Shown: positions 18,602-30,831, counted from the stretch's first letter. The stretch is DNA of 64,000 nt from JAXMCI01 sp046349435 (GCA_046349435.1 JAXMCI010000029.1:1-64000), one strand, 5' to 3'. Numbers and translations: made by a program. The notes: generated from the sequence alone by a model not told the origin.

Positions 18602-19489
18602 TCAGCGATCGGCCGGCCACGCCGCAGGCCCGCGGCGGCGGGTCGACAGGCGACGCGCCAGCCACAGGGCCAGCAGCGAGAATAGCACGGCGCGCAGCGC
18701 GGTGCCGGCGATTGCGGCGAGGTGGATCGTCCCCGGCTCGCCGGTGAGCAGCGAGGGCTCGGTCGAGGCGCGCGCGACGATGAAGGCGAGCAGGTTGTTG
18801 GCGCTGTGCGCGCCGATCGCCAGCTCGAGCCGGCCGTCGCCGAGCGAGACCCAGGAGAAGGCCAGCGCCAGCACGATGTAGGCGAGGATGCTGAGCGGGC
18901 CGTAGATGTTGCCGTGCATCGCCGCGAAGGGCAGCGCGACGAGCAGCGCCAGCGCGCCGCGATGGCGCACCAGCTGCCCCAGGCCTTGCGTCAGATAGCC
19001 GCGGAAGATCAGCTCCTCGGCGGCCGACTGCAGCGGCACCAGCAGCAGGGCGCCGAGCGCGAACAGGAGGAGCCCGCGATCGAGCCGCAGGGGCGGCAGC
19101 GGCGCGCCGGCCAGGACCGCGAGCAGCGGCAGGCCGCCGGCGACGGCCAGCCAGGCGAGGCCGCCGATCAGCAGGCGGCGCCCGTCGAGGCGGAGATCGG
19201 GCGCGACCAGCGACATCGCCGGCCGCCGGTGAACGAGGCGCACCGCGAGCAGGACCGCGGCGCCCGGCAGCAGGGTGGCCGCGGTAGTGATCAGCAGCAG
19301 GCCGGGCATCGCCTCGATGCGGAACAGCGCGGCGGCGCCGGCGATGGCGAGCCCGGCGAGCAGGAACCCGGCGGCGATGATCAGCAGGCCGGCGAGATAG
19401 TGGCGCGGCCGGTTGCGGCCGAGGCGCGCCAAGTCGATGAAGGCGAAGGGATCGCCCGCGGCGGGCGGCGGCGCCGCCTCGGCCGGCAT
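18602..19489 (-). CDS. CPBP family intramembrane metalloprotease
   Basis: 295 aa. About eight hydrophobic segments and the Abi/CPBP motifs: AAEELIFRGYL (the EExxxR glutamate pair, near residue 190), a later histidine in FAAMHGNIYG, and HSANNLLAF. This glutamate-type protease fold is related to the eukaryotic CAAX prenyl protease Rce1; bacterial roles are mostly unknown. The start MPAEAAPPP was chosen as the last Met before the first membrane segment. It follows the glycolipid-binding-like gene after 13 bp. Confidence 0.85.
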   Translation of the reverse strand: MPAEAAPPPAAGDPFAFIDLARLGRNRPRHYLAGLLIIAAGFLLAGLAIAGAAALFRIEAMPGLLLITTAATLLPGAAVLLAVRLVHRRPAMSLVAPDLRLDGRRLLIGGLAWLAVAGGLPLLAVLAGAPLPPLRLDRGLLLFALGALLLVPLQSAAEELIFRGYLTQGLGQLVRHRGALALLVALPFAAMHGNIYGPLSILAYIVLALAFSWVSLGDGRLELAIGAHSANNLLAFIVARASTEPSLLTGEPGTIHLAAIAGTALRAVLFSLLALWLARRLSTRRRGPAAWPADR

Positions 19490-19502
19490 GCCGCCGCCGG
19501 CC

Positions 19503-20090
19503 TCAGTCGCGCGGATGGACGCGGCGGAAATGCTCGGGGTAGTCGAGCACCAGCCCGTCGCCGTCGAGCGCCAGCTCGGCGGAGAAGCCGCGGAACAGCG
19601 CCTCGTAGACGACGCGGCCGCCGCGCGGGCCGCGCTCCAGGCAGCGATAGCGCTGGTCGACCGGCCGGATGGCGAGCGAGGGCACTGCGACATAGGCGGC
19701 GCGGAGATCGCCCGCCTGGCCGGGCGCCAGCCCGAGCCGGCCGATGGCCAGCGTGTTGGTGAAGGGCGTGACCGAGATGTCGACGTCGCGGCAGCCCTCG
19801 AGCTCGGGCATCGCGACGGCGCCGGTCCAGCGCCCCGCGCCGTCGCTGCGCAGCGTCCGGCTCGCCTCGCCCGAGGGGGTGACGCAGACCAGCTCGGCCT
19901 TGCGCGTCGCCCAGGCCGGGTCGGCCTTGATGCGATAGGCCAGGCGGAAGGGAACCCCGCCGGCGAGCCCGATCACCAGCCCGTCGGCGACATAGCCTTC
20001 CTCGACCCGGCGCAGCCGGAGATGCTCCAGGCCGGCGCCCTGCCAGGGCGCCCAGAGGACGGTGCGGTCGCGGGCGGGGACCGGGGTCAC
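19503..20090 (-). CDS. Putative glycolipid-binding family protein (DUF1089)
   Basis: 195 aa, all beta-strand-like with no signal peptide or membrane segment. The segments LRRVEEGYVADGLVIG, FRLAYRI and YRCLE match the family called putative glycolipid-binding (PF06475), whose function is not established. Its ATG overlaps the qor stop by 4 bp, so the two are co-translated. Confidence 0.7.
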   Translation of the reverse strand: MTPVPARDRTVLWAPWQGAGLEHLRLRRVEEGYVADGLVIGLAGGVPFRLAYRIKADPAWATRKAELVCVTPSGEASRTLRSDGAGRWTGAVAMPELEGCRDVDISVTPFTNTLAIGRLGLAPGQAGDLRAAYVAVPSLAIRPVDQRYRCLERGPRGGRVVYEALFRGFSAELALDGDGLVLDYPEHFRRVHPRD

Positions 20091-21067
20091 GGCAGCAGCA
20101 GGGTCGAGCCGGTGGTCTGGCGCGCCTCCAGCGCGCGGTGGGCGGCCGCCGCGTCCTTGAGCGGGAAGGTCTGGTTGACGGCGATGCGCACCGCGCCCTT
20201 CTGCACCACCTCGAAGAGCTCGGCGGCGGCGGCGAGCAGGTCGGTGCGCTTGGCCACGTAGTGCATCAGCGTCGGCCGGGTGAGAAAGATCGAGCCCTTC
20301 TGCGACAGCAGCACCGGCTCGACCGGCGGCACCGCGCCCGACGCGTTGCCGAAGGTCACCATCATGCCGAGCGGCGCCAGGCAGTCGAGCGAGTCCATGA
20401 AGGTGTCCTTGCCGACGCCGTCATAGACCACCGGCACGCCGGTGCCGCCGGTCAGCTCGCGCACCTTCTGCGACACCTTCTCCTGGCGATAGAGGATGAC
20501 GTGGTCGCAGCCATTGGCCCGGGCCAGCTTCGCCTTGTCCTCCGAGCCGACGGTGCCGATCACCGTGGCCCCGAGATGCTTGCCCCACTGGCAGAGGATG
20601 AGGCCGACGCCGCCGGCCGCGGCATGCACCAGGATCGTCTCGCCGGCCTTCACGCGGTGGGTGCGGCGCAGCAGGTACTGCGCCGTCAGGCCCTGCAGCA
20701 TCATCGCCGCCGCGCTGCGGTCGTCGATGCCGGCCGGCAGCTTGACCAGCCGCTCGGCCGGGAACAGCCGGGATTCGGCATAGGCGCCGAGCGGCCCGGT
20801 GCAGTAGGCGACCCGGTCGCCGGCCTTGAAGTCGGCGACCCCCGCTCCGACCGCCTCGACCGTGCCCGCCGCCTCCAGCCCGATGCCCGAGGGCAGCGGT
20901 ACCTTGTAGAGGCCGGTGCGGTGATAGGTGTCGATGAAGTTGAGGCCGACCGCCGACTGGCGGATGCGGACCTCGCCGGGCCCGGGGTCGCCGACCGCGA
21001 CCTCCTCCCAGCGCAGCACCTCGGGGCCGCCGGTCTCGTGGAAGCGGATCGCGTGCGTGCTGGCCAT
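20087..21067 (-). CDS. qor: NADPH:quinone oxidoreductase (zinc-free MDR family)
   Basis: 326 aa. GLNFIDTYHRTGLY, GIGLEAAGTVEAVG and the NADPH-binding AAAGGVGLILCQWGKHLGA segment are characteristic of QOR-type medium-chain reductases without the zinc ligands. It would reduce quinones with NADPH in the cytoplasm. An AGGAG sequence lies 8 bp upstream. Coupled downstream by a 4-bp overlap to the glycolipid-binding-like gene; the dienelactone hydrolase is 20 bp upstream. Confidence 0.92.
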   Translation of the reverse strand: MASTHAIRFHETGGPEVLRWEEVAVGDPGPGEVRIRQSAVGLNFIDTYHRTGLYKVPLPSGIGLEAAGTVEAVGAGVADFKAGDRVAYCTGPLGAYAESRLFPAERLVKLPAGIDDRSAAAMMLQGLTAQYLLRRTHRVKAGETILVHAAAGGVGLILCQWGKHLGATVIGTVGSEDKAKLARANGCDHVILYRQEKVSQKVRELTGGTGVPVVYDGVGKDTFMDSLDCLAPLGMMVTFGNASGAVPPVEPVLLSQKGSIFLTRPTLMHYVAKRTDLLAAAAELFEVVQKGAVRIAVNQTFPLKDAAAAHRALEARQTTGSTLLLP

Positions 21068-21087
21068 GCCGGGATGCTCCTGCTCTG

Positions 21088-21783
21088 TCAGGCGAGATGC
21101 TTGCGGAAGAACTCGGCGGTGCGCCGGTTGGCCAGCGTCGCCGCCGACTCGTCGTAGTGCGCGCCGCCGACCCGGGCGAAGGCGTGGTCGCAGTCGGGAT
21201 AGCCGTGCAGCGTGACGTGGCTGTTGCGCGACAGCGCGGTCTTGATCTGATCCTGCGCCTCGGGCGGGCAGAACTGGTCCTTGCCGGCGATGTGCAGCAT
21301 CAGCGGCCTGGTGATGGCGGCCGCCTCGTTCAGCGCCTTCTCGATGCCGACGCCGTAATAGCCGACATTGGCGTCGGCGTTGGAGCGGGTCGCCATCAGG
21401 TAGGCGAGCTTGCCGCCGAGGCAGTAGCCGACGCTGCCGACCTTGCCGGCGCACTCCTTGCGGGCGCGCAGGTGATCGAGCGCCAGGATCAGGTCGTCGA
21501 CGCCCTTGGCCTCGTTGAAGCCCTGGTAGAGCTGGAAGGCGCGACCCCACTCGGCCTCGCTCTTGTCGGTCAGCTGGATGCCCGGCTCCTGCCGCCAGAA
21601 GAGGTCGGGGCAGAGCGCGACATAGCCCTCGGCGGCGAAGCCGTCGCAGAGTGCGCGCATCACCTGGTTGACGCCGAAGATCTCCTGGATGACCAGGATG
21701 CCGGGGCCGCGATCGCGGCCGCGCGGCAGCGCAAGGTAGCCGCCGAAGCTGCCGTCCGGGCCGCTGATGGTGATGTCCGCCAT
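21088..21783 (-). CDS. Dienelactone hydrolase family protein
   Basis: 231 aa alpha/beta hydrolase. The nucleophile elbow is GYCLGG with a cysteine as in true dienelactone hydrolase; a candidate catalytic acid is the Asp in GKDQFCP and the His in DCDHAFAR. Opening VIQEIFGVN fits the family. Substrate unknown. A GGGGAGAG sequence precedes the start. It stands in a run of oxidative/aldehyde-type detoxification genes (qor, methyltransferase). Confidence 0.9.
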   Translation of the reverse strand: MADITISGPDGSFGGYLALPRGRDRGPGILVIQEIFGVNQVMRALCDGFAAEGYVALCPDLFWRQEPGIQLTDKSEAEWGRAFQLYQGFNEAKGVDDLILALDHLRARKECAGKVGSVGYCLGGKLAYLMATRSNADANVGYYGVGIEKALNEAAAITRPLMLHIAGKDQFCPPEAQDQIKTALSRNSHVTLHGYPDCDHAFARVGGAHYDESAATLANRRTAEFFRKHLA

Positions 21784-21885
21784 GGTTTCTCTCCCCTGCC
21801 TGTCGAGGTCGCCTTCGTTCGGGCGGTCGGCACGATAGCCGCTCGACCCGCCGGCTGTCACCGTCCCGCGGAGGACGGCATGGAT

Positions 21886-22395
21886 TCAGAGCAGGCCCGG
21901 CGTCTCCGGCGGCAGCGGCGCGCCCTCGAGCTCGAGCAGGAAGCGCTTGGTGGCGCCGCCGCCCTCGCCGGAATAGCCGCCGAGCGCGCCGCCGCCGGCC
22001 AGCACGCGGTGGCAGGGAATGATGATCGGGATCGGGTTGCGGCCGCAGGCGCCGCCGACCGCGCGGGCCACGCTGCCGATGGCCGCGGCGAGCGCGCCGT
22101 AGGTCTGGGTGCGGCCGCGCGGGATCTTCAGCATGGCGTCCCACACCGACTTCTGGAAGGCGCTGCCGGGCGGGTCGAGCGGCAGATCGAAGCGCTTCAG
22201 CTCGCAGTAGAAGTAGGCATCGAGCTGCTGCGCGGCGCGCAGCAGCACCGGCGACTCGTCGGTGCCGCCGCGATCGCCCCATTCCAGCGCGACGATCCTG
22301 CCGTCGCGCTCGGCGATGGTGAGCGGGCCGAGCGGCGATGCGATGGTGAGGCGCCGCGTCGCGGCGCCCTGCGCGGCCGTGGCGGGCTCAGCCAT
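21886..22395 (-). CDS. ogt: Methylated-DNA--[protein]-cysteine S-methyltransferase
   Basis: 169 aa. The active-site IPCHRV, preceded by NPIPII and followed by the GGYSGEGG loop, identifies the AGT/Ogt suicide enzyme that removes alkyl groups from O6-guanine. The FQKSVWDAM DNA-binding helix block is present. No AraC-like Ada domain, so it is the Ogt type. Its start overlaps the end of the YyaL-like gene by 8 bp; 102 bp separate it from the next gene. Confidence 0.93.
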   Translation of the reverse strand: MAEPATAAQGAATRRLTIASPLGPLTIAERDGRIVALEWGDRGGTDESPVLLRAAQQLDAYFYCELKRFDLPLDPPGSAFQKSVWDAMLKIPRGRTQTYGALAAAIGSVARAVGGACGRNPIPIIIPCHRVLAGGGALGGYSGEGGGATKRFLLELEGAPLPPETPGLL

Positions 22396-24412
22396 GGGCG
22401 AGCGCCCGCTCGAGCCCGGCCGGCTCGGTGATCGGCAGCGAGCAGGTCTGGCCGCGGCAGAGATAGGCGGTGGCACGGCCGCCCTGCTGCGGCTTGCCGG
22501 CGGCGGGATGGCCGGCCGGCAGCGCCTCGCCCGGCGCCACGACCTGCAGGATGCGCTGCGGCGGGGCGCGCCGCGCCGCCCGCAGCAGGGCCGTTGTGTC
22601 GGCCGCCCCGCGCTGCCCGACGACGACCAGCTGCGGCGCGTCGGCGAGCAGCTCGGCGGCGTTGAGCAGGGTCGCGAGCGGGAAAAAATTCCGGGCAACC
22701 TCGCCGGCGAAGGCGGCGACCGCCGCCGTCGCCCGCGCGCGGTAGCGTTCCTCGCCGGTCAGGTAGAAGAGCCTCGCCATGACCTCGACCATGGTGCCGT
22801 TGCCGGACGGCGCCGCATGGTCGGCGGCCGTCTTGGCGCGGACGATGACGTCGCCGGTGTCGTCGGCCGAGAGGAACCAGCCGCCGGCCTCGGGATCGGC
22901 GTAGTGCCGCTCCACGATGCCGACCCAGGCCTCGGCCTGGGCGAGATAGGCCGGGTTGCCGGTCGCCTCGTGCAGCAGCAGGGCGGCGCGCGACAGGTTG
23001 GCGTAGTCGTCGAGCGTGGCGGGATGGCGGGCCCGCCCGCGCCAGCTGTGGCGCAGCCGGCCGCCCTCGACCATCTCGCTGCTGACGAAGGCTAAGGCCT
23101 CCTCGGCGACGGCGAGCCAGGCCGGCTCCTCGAGCCAGAGCGCGGCGCGGGCGAGCGCGGCGATCATCAGCCCGTTCCAGTCGGCCAGCACCTTGTCGTC
23201 GCGGCCCGGCGGGACGCGGTGCGCGCGGGCCTCGAGCAGCACGGCGCGGCTGCGGGCGAGCGCCGCCTCGGCGGACGCGTCGCCGAGGGCGGGACGCTGC
23301 GAGCGGTTGAGGATGCTGTGTCCCTCCCAGTTGCCGCCCGGCGTGACGTCGTAGGCGGCGGCGAAGGCGTCGGCGTCGGGACCGAGCAGCGTCTCGATCT
23401 CGGCTGCGGTCCAGACGTAGTACTTGCCCTCCTCGCCCTCGCTGTCCGCGTCGAGCGCGCTGGCGAAGGCGCGCCGGCCGCCGGCGCCGGGATCGGAGCG
23501 CATCTCGCGCAGCACCCAGCCGACCGTCTCGCGCAGCCGCGCCTCGTAGAGCGGCTCGCCGGTCTCGGCCCAGACCTCGCCCAGCTGCTCGACGAGCTGG
23601 GCATTGTCGTAGAGCATCTTCTCGAAATGCGGCACCAGCCACTCGGCGTCGGTCGAGTAGCGCGCGAAGCCGCCGCCGAGATGGTCGTAGATGCCGCCCT
23701 GCGACATCGCCGTCAGCGTGCCGGTCATCGCGTCGCGGTACTCGGGCCGGCGGGTCCGCCGCCAGGCGCGCCAGAGCAGCGCGAAGATGGCGCATTGCGG
23801 GAACTTGGGCGCTCCTTCGATGCCGCCATGGACGGCATCGACGCTCTCCAGCAGCCGCGCGGCGATGCGGTCGAGCAGGTCGCGGTCGACGCCGTCGGCC
23901 GCCTGCGGCGTGGCCAGGCGGGCGAGCGCCTCGCGCAGCGCCGCGACGTTCTGCGTCACCTTGGCCGGCTCGTCGCGATAGATGGCGGCGATCTGGTGGA
24001 GCACCTGCGGCAGGCCGGGCCGGCCGTAGCGCGGCGCGGGCGGGAAGTAGGTGCCGCCCCAGAAGGGCTCGCCGTCCGGCGTCAGGAACATCGTCAACGG
24101 CCAGCCGCCGGGCTGGCCGAGCAGCGCCAGCGCGTGCTGGTAGATGAGGTCGAGGTCGGGCCGCTCCTCGCGGTCGACCTTGATGCTGACGAAGAGCTCG
24201 TTCATCAGCCCGGCGATCGCCGGATCCTCGAAGCTCTCATGCGCCATGACGTGGCACCAGTGGCAGGCGGCATAGCCCACCGAGAGCAGCACCGGCTTGC
24301 CCGTGGCGCGCGCCTCGGCCAGCGCCGCCTCGCCCCAGGGGCGCCAGTCGACCGGGTTGTCGCGATGCTGCAGCAGGTAGGGGCTGGTCTCCCCGGCAAG
24401 GCGGTTGGGCAT
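22388..24412 (-). CDS. YyaL-type thioredoxin-domain and glycosidase-fold protein (DUF255)
   Basis: 674 aa, the family's usual length. N-terminal SPYLLQHRDNPVDWRPWGE and thioredoxin CxxC at residues 50-53 (ACHWCHVM) mark the DUF255 domain; the middle forms an alpha/alpha barrel like N-acylglucosamine epimerases (HFEKMLYDNAQL, DDKVLADWNGLMI), and the end has CRGQTC. The family (human SSP411-like) has no settled function. Start chosen at the conserved MPNRLAGETSPYL. It leads the reverse-strand run down to the cytochrome gene. Confidence 0.92.
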   Translation of the reverse strand: MPNRLAGETSPYLLQHRDNPVDWRPWGEAALAEARATGKPVLLSVGYAACHWCHVMAHESFEDPAIAGLMNELFVSIKVDREERPDLDLIYQHALALLGQPGGWPLTMFLTPDGEPFWGGTYFPPAPRYGRPGLPQVLHQIAAIYRDEPAKVTQNVAALREALARLATPQAADGVDRDLLDRIAARLLESVDAVHGGIEGAPKFPQCAIFALLWRAWRRTRRPEYRDAMTGTLTAMSQGGIYDHLGGGFARYSTDAEWLVPHFEKMLYDNAQLVEQLGEVWAETGEPLYEARLRETVGWVLREMRSDPGAGGRRAFASALDADSEGEEGKYYVWTAAEIETLLGPDADAFAAAYDVTPGGNWEGHSILNRSQRPALGDASAEAALARSRAVLLEARAHRVPPGRDDKVLADWNGLMIAALARAALWLEEPAWLAVAEEALAFVSSEMVEGGRLRHSWRGRARHPATLDDYANLSRAALLLHEATGNPAYLAQAEAWVGIVERHYADPEAGGWFLSADDTGDVIVRAKTAADHAAPSGNGTMVEVMARLFYLTGEERYRARATAAVAAFAGEVARNFFPLATLLNAAELLADAPQLVVVGQRGAADTTALLRAARRAPPQRILQVVAPGEALPAGHPAAGKPQQGGRATAYLCRGQTCSLPITEPAGLERALAHG

Positions 24413-24556
24413 GGCGCTGAATCGTCCTTCGCGGTGGGGCAGGGGCGCGGGCGGCCGACGATCCCTATATAGTCGGCCGTTACATTGTGGCACAGGCACC
24501 GCCGGCTCGACGGAAATCACTCGGGCAAACACCGGCCGGCGCCGAGGAGGTCCGGG

Positions 24557-24802
24557 ATGAAGGTGACGATCGACATCGACTGCACGCCGGAGGAGGCGCG
24601 GGCCTTCCTCGGCCTGCCGGCGGTGGCCGCCATGCAGGAGGCGGTCCTGCAGGAAATGCAGAGCAAGCTCATGGAGAATATCGGGCGGATGGATCCCGAG
24701 ACGCTGATGAAGCAGTGGTTCCCGGCCGGCCGGGAGGGCTGGGAGCAGATGCAGAAGGCGTTCTGGGCGCAGCTCGGCGGCGCCAGGGCAGGCAAGCCGT
24801 GA
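24557..24802 (+). CDS. DUF6489 family small protein
   Basis: 81 aa. Opens with MKVTIDIDCTPEEARAFLGLP and has an amphipathic helix AVLQEMQSKLMENI followed by the FPAGREGWEQMQKAFW stretch, typical of the alphaproteobacterial DUF6489 family of unknown function. GAGGAGG precedes the start. It overlaps the next gene by 4 bp (GTGA). The 144-bp gap upstream is shared with the divergent YyaL-like gene and contains a CCTATATAG sequence that could be part of a promoter. Confidence 0.85.
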   Translation: MKVTIDIDCTPEEARAFLGLPAVAAMQEAVLQEMQSKLMENIGRMDPETLMKQWFPAGREGWEQMQKAFWAQLGGARAGKP

Positions 24803-25188
24803 ACGACGCGGCGCCGGAGCGCCGGGACGTCGCCGACCCGCCGCCCTACTACCGCGTCCATGTCTTCTGCTGCACCAACGAGCGCCCGGCCGGGCATCCG
24901 CGCGGCAGCTGCAAGCGCAGGGGCTCGGAGGAGCTGCGCAACTACATGAAGGCGCGCGCCAAGGAGCTCGGCCTCGGCGATGTGCGGATCAATGCGGCGG
25001 GCTGCCTCGACCGCTGCGAGCTGGGCCCGACCATGGTGATCTATCCCGAGGGGGTCTGGTACGCCTACCGCAGCAATGCCGACATCGACGAGATCCTGAC
25101 CACCCATGTGCGCGACGGCGGCCGCGTGGCGCGGCTGCTGCTGCGGCCCGAGGACGCGCCGGTCAAGGACGGGCCGGCCAAGGGCTGA
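24799..25188 (+). CDS. Thioredoxin-like [2Fe-2S] ferredoxin
   Basis: 129 aa from a GTG start. Cysteines in HVFCCTNERP, GSCKRRG, and AAGCLDRCELGP fit the thioredoxin-fold 2Fe-2S ferredoxin (NuoE-like) family, and VIYPEGVWY is its typical C-terminal block. A small soluble electron carrier; partner unknown. Coupled to the DUF6489 gene and followed after 8 bp by mnmE, so all three may be one operon. Confidence 0.88.
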   Translation: MNDAAPERRDVADPPPYYRVHVFCCTNERPAGHPRGSCKRRGSEELRNYMKARAKELGLGDVRINAAGCLDRCELGPTMVIYPEGVWYAYRSNADIDEILTTHVRDGGRVARLLLRPEDAPVKDGPAKG

Positions 25189-25196
25189 GGGCGGGG

Positions 25197-26528
25197 GTGG
25201 CGGAGACCATCTTCGCGCCGGCGAGCGGCCCGGGTCCCGCCGGGATCGCGGTGATCCGCCTGTCCGGTCCGGCGACCGCGGCGGCGATCGGCGCGCTCAC
25301 CGGCCGCGGGCCGCCGCCGCCGCGCCGCGCCAGCCTGCGCCGGCTCGCCGAGCCGGCGACCGGCCGCCTGCTCGACCAGGCTCTGGTGCTGTGGTTCCCG
25401 GCGCCGCAGAGCTTCACCGGCGAGGCGATGGCCGAGCTGCAGCTGCATGGCGGACGGGCCGTGGTGGCGGCGGTGCTGGCCGCGCTCGCCGGGCTGCCCG
25501 GGCTGCGGCCGGCCGCGCCGGGCGAGTTCAGCCGGCGGGCGGTGATGAACGGCCGGCTCGACCTGACGGCGGCCGAGGGGCTGGCCGACCTGGTGGCCGC
25601 CGAGACCGAGATGCAGCGGCGCCAGGCGCTGCGGCAGCTCGAGGGCGCGCTCGGCCGGCTCTATGGCGGCTGGGCGGAGCGGCTGACGCGGCTGCTCGCC
25701 CATGCCGAGGCGGCGATCGACTTCGCCGACGAGGAGCTGCCCGCCGATCTGGAACAAAACAGGAACATGGCCTTGGCGGCGCTGTGCGCCGAGATCGATG
25801 CGCATCTCGCCGACGGCCATCGGGGAGAACGGCTGCGCGGCGGCTTCGCGATTGCCGTGATCGGCCCGCCCAACGCGGGGAAATCGAGCCTGCTCAATGC
25901 CTTGGCCCGACGCGATGCGGCCATCGTGGCGGCCATTCCCGGGACCACCCGGGACGTCGTCGAGGTCCAGCTCGACCTTGGCGGATTTCCGGTGACGCTC
26001 GCCGATACGGCCGGGCTGCGTGACAGTGCCGACCCGGTGGAAGCCGAGGGCGTGCGTCGCGCCCGCGCCCGCGCCGCCAGCGCCGACCTGCGCATCGCCG
26101 TGCTCGATGCCGGCACCTGGCCGGACCTCGACGCGCGGACCGTGGCGCTGGTCGACGGCGACACCGTGGTGGTGCTGAACAAGACCGATCTCGCGGGCCT
26201 GCCGCCTGTCGCCCGCATCGCCGGCCGGGCGGTCTGGCCGCTCAGCCTCGCGACCGGCGACGGGCTTCCCGCACTGACCGCCCATCTCGCGGCCTGCGTC
26301 GCGGAGCGGATCGGGCTGACCGAGGCGCCGAGCCTGACGCGCGCCCGGCATCGCGCGACATTGGCGGCGTGCCGGGCGGCGCTCGCACGGGCCGCCGATG
26401 CCGCGCTGCCCGAGCTCGCCGCGGAGGATCTGCGCCTGGCCGTGCGCGAGCTGGGGCGGCTGACCGGCCGCGTCGACGTGGAGGACCTGCTCGACCGCAT
26501 CTTCGCCGAGTTCTGCATCGGCAAGTGA
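25197..26528 (+). CDS. mnmE: tRNA modification GTPase MnmE
   Basis: 443 aa from a GTG start fixed by the conserved opening ETIFAPASGPGPAGIAVIR. The G domain is inserted in the middle (GPPNAGKSS P-loop at about residue 224; DTAGLRD; NKTD). The C-terminal CIGK supplies the conserved cysteine. With MnmG it makes cmnm5U at the wobble position of certain tRNAs. The stop is immediately followed by a parS site. Confidence 0.96.
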   Translation: MAETIFAPASGPGPAGIAVIRLSGPATAAAIGALTGRGPPPPRRASLRRLAEPATGRLLDQALVLWFPAPQSFTGEAMAELQLHGGRAVVAAVLAALAGLPGLRPAAPGEFSRRAVMNGRLDLTAAEGLADLVAAETEMQRRQALRQLEGALGRLYGGWAERLTRLLAHAEAAIDFADEELPADLEQNRNMALAALCAEIDAHLADGHRGERLRGGFAIAVIGPPNAGKSSLLNALARRDAAIVAAIPGTTRDVVEVQLDLGGFPVTLADTAGLRDSADPVEAEGVRRARARAASADLRIAVLDAGTWPDLDARTVALVDGDTVVVLNKTDLAGLPPVARIAGRAVWPLSLATGDGLPALTAHLAACVAERIGLTEAPSLTRARHRATLAACRAALARAADAALPELAAEDLRLAVRELGRLTGRVDVEDLLDRIFAEFCIGK

Positions 26529-26544
26529 TGTTTCACGTGAAACA
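26529..26544. promoter_or_regulatory. parS centromere site 1
   Basis: A perfect 16-bp palindrome TGTTTCACGTGAAACA, identical to the bacterial parS consensus. It begins right after the mnmE stop and lies 57 bp upstream of the mnmG start. ParB (encoded at 29920-30801) binds such sites and spreads to form the segregation complex. Confidence 0.97.
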
Positions 26545-26601
26545 GTCCGGGCCGCGATGCGAGCTTTGACTCAGGCCGCGCCCCGGCGCTACTCCTCCGC
26601 C

Positions 26602-28435
<1,834 letters not shown>

Positions 28436-28464
<29 letters not shown>

Positions 28465-29107
28465 GCCGCTGACCCCCGAGGGGTTCGCTGCGGCGGCCGG
28501 TGTTTCACGTGAAACATTGGCGCGGCTCGAAGCCTATGCCGCGCTGCTCCGGCGCTGGCAGCCGCGCATCAATCTCGTGGCCAACGACAGCGTCGCCGAT
28601 CTGTGGCGGCGCCACATGCTCGATTCCGCGCAGCTGCTGCCGCTCGTCCCGCCGGCCGACCCCGCGCGCGCTTTCGCGGCCCTCGATCTCGGCAGCGGCG
28701 CCGGCTTCCCCGGCCTGGTGCTCGCCATCCTCGGGGTGCCCGGCCTGCGGCTGGTGGAGGCCGATGCCCGCAAATGCGCCTTCCTGCGGGAGGCGGCGCG
28801 GGCCGCCGGGCTGGCGCTCGAGCGCGACGTCTCCATCGTCAATCGCCGCCTTGAGCAGGTTCCGCCCTTCGCTGCCGACCTCGTCACGGCGCGCGCCGTC
28901 GCCGACCTGCCGGAGCTGCTGGAGGCGACCGAGCGCTTTCGGTCCGCCGGCACCATCTGCCTGTTCCACAAGGGACTTCGGGCGACCGAGGAATTGACCC
29001 GCGCGGGCAAAAGTTGGAGGATGACCGTCGAGCAGTTTCCCAGCCGATCCGATCCCACCGGGACGATCCTGAGGCTGACGGGGGTTCAGCGTGAACGAAG
29101 TCGCTAG
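28436..29107 (+). CDS. rsmG: 16S rRNA (guanine-527-N7)-methyltransferase RsmG
   Basis: 223 aa. The SAM-binding LDLGSGAGFPGLVLA segment is at about residue 83 and RRWQPRINLVA precedes it. It methylates G527 of 16S rRNA; loss can give streptomycin resistance. Its N-terminus encodes the VSRET peptide because a parS site is embedded in the coding sequence. It overlaps mnmG by 29 bp and parA by 17 bp. Confidence 0.95.
28501..28516. promoter_or_regulatory. parS centromere site 2, inside rsmG
   Basis: A second perfect 16-bp TGTTTCACGTGAAACA lies inside the rsmG reading frame and is read as V-S-R-E-T. It is 1,972 bp from the first site. Conservation of VSRET in RsmG proteins of relatives reflects selection on the DNA site. 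Confidence 0.97.
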
Positions 29108-29912
29108 ACCGGGCTCGCCGCCGTCGCGTGCCCGCATCCTTGCGCTGGCGAACCAGAAGGGCGGCGTCGGCAAGACCACCACGGCGATCAATCTCGGCAC
29201 CGCGCTGGCGGCGGCCGGCCAGCGCGTCCTGGTGATCGACGCCGACCCGCAGGGCAACGCCTCGACCGGCCTCGGCCTCGAGAGCGAGGCACGCCGCGTC
29301 GGCACCTACCAGCTGCTGCTCGGCGAGGCCCGCCTCGCCGAGGCGGCCCAGCCGACCGAGGTGGCCGGCCTCTGCGTGGTGCCGGCCACCGTCGACCTGC
29401 TCGGTGCCGAGCTCGAGCTGATCGACCAGCCCCGCCGCGCCCATCGCCTGGCCGAGGCGCTCGAGGCGGCGCATGGCAGCTACGACTTCGTGCTGATCGA
29501 CTGCCCGCCCTCGCTCGGCCTGCTGACCCTCAACGCCCTGGTCGCGGCCGACGGCGTTCTGGTGCCGCTGCAGAGCGAGTTCTATGCCCTGGAGGGCCTC
29601 AGCCACCTCATGCAGACCATCGAGCGGACCCGGGCGGCTCTCAACCCCAGGTTGCAGCTCGCGGGAATCGTGCTGACGATGCACGACCGCCGCAACAACC
29701 TCAGCGAGCAGGTCGCCGCCGACGTCCGCCGGCATCTCGGCGCCGCCGTGTTCGACACCGTGGTGCCGCGCAACGTCAAGGTCTCCGAGGCGCCCTCGCA
29801 CGGCAAGCCGGTGCTGCTCTACGACATGCGCTGCGCCGGCTCGCAGGCCTATATCCACCTCGCCAGCGAGCTGCTCCGCCGCGAGGCGGAGCGCGCCGCG
29901 GCGGCGGCCTGA
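29091..29912 (+). CDS. parA: Chromosome partitioning ATPase ParA
   Basis: 273 aa from a GTG start. Deviant Walker A KGGVGKTTTAINLG at about residue 23, the IDADPQGNAST switch and the VLIDCPPSLG Walker B identify ParA/Soj. It drives movement of ParB-parS complexes over the nucleoid. It overlaps rsmG by 17 bp and precedes parB by 7 bp. Confidence 0.96.
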   Translation: MNEVARPGSPPSRARILALANQKGGVGKTTTAINLGTALAAAGQRVLVIDADPQGNASTGLGLESEARRVGTYQLLLGEARLAEAAQPTEVAGLCVVPATVDLLGAELELIDQPRRAHRLAEALEAAHGSYDFVLIDCPPSLGLLTLNALVAADGVLVPLQSEFYALEGLSHLMQTIERTRAALNPRLQLAGIVLTMHDRRNNLSEQVAADVRRHLGAAVFDTVVPRNVKVSEAPSHGKPVLLYDMRCAGSQAYIHLASELLRREAERAAAAA

Positions 29913-29919
29913 GGCGGAC

Positions 29920-30801
<882 letters not shown>

Positions 30802-30831
30802 CCGGGCCGGCGTAAACGGGCGCAGGCCCCG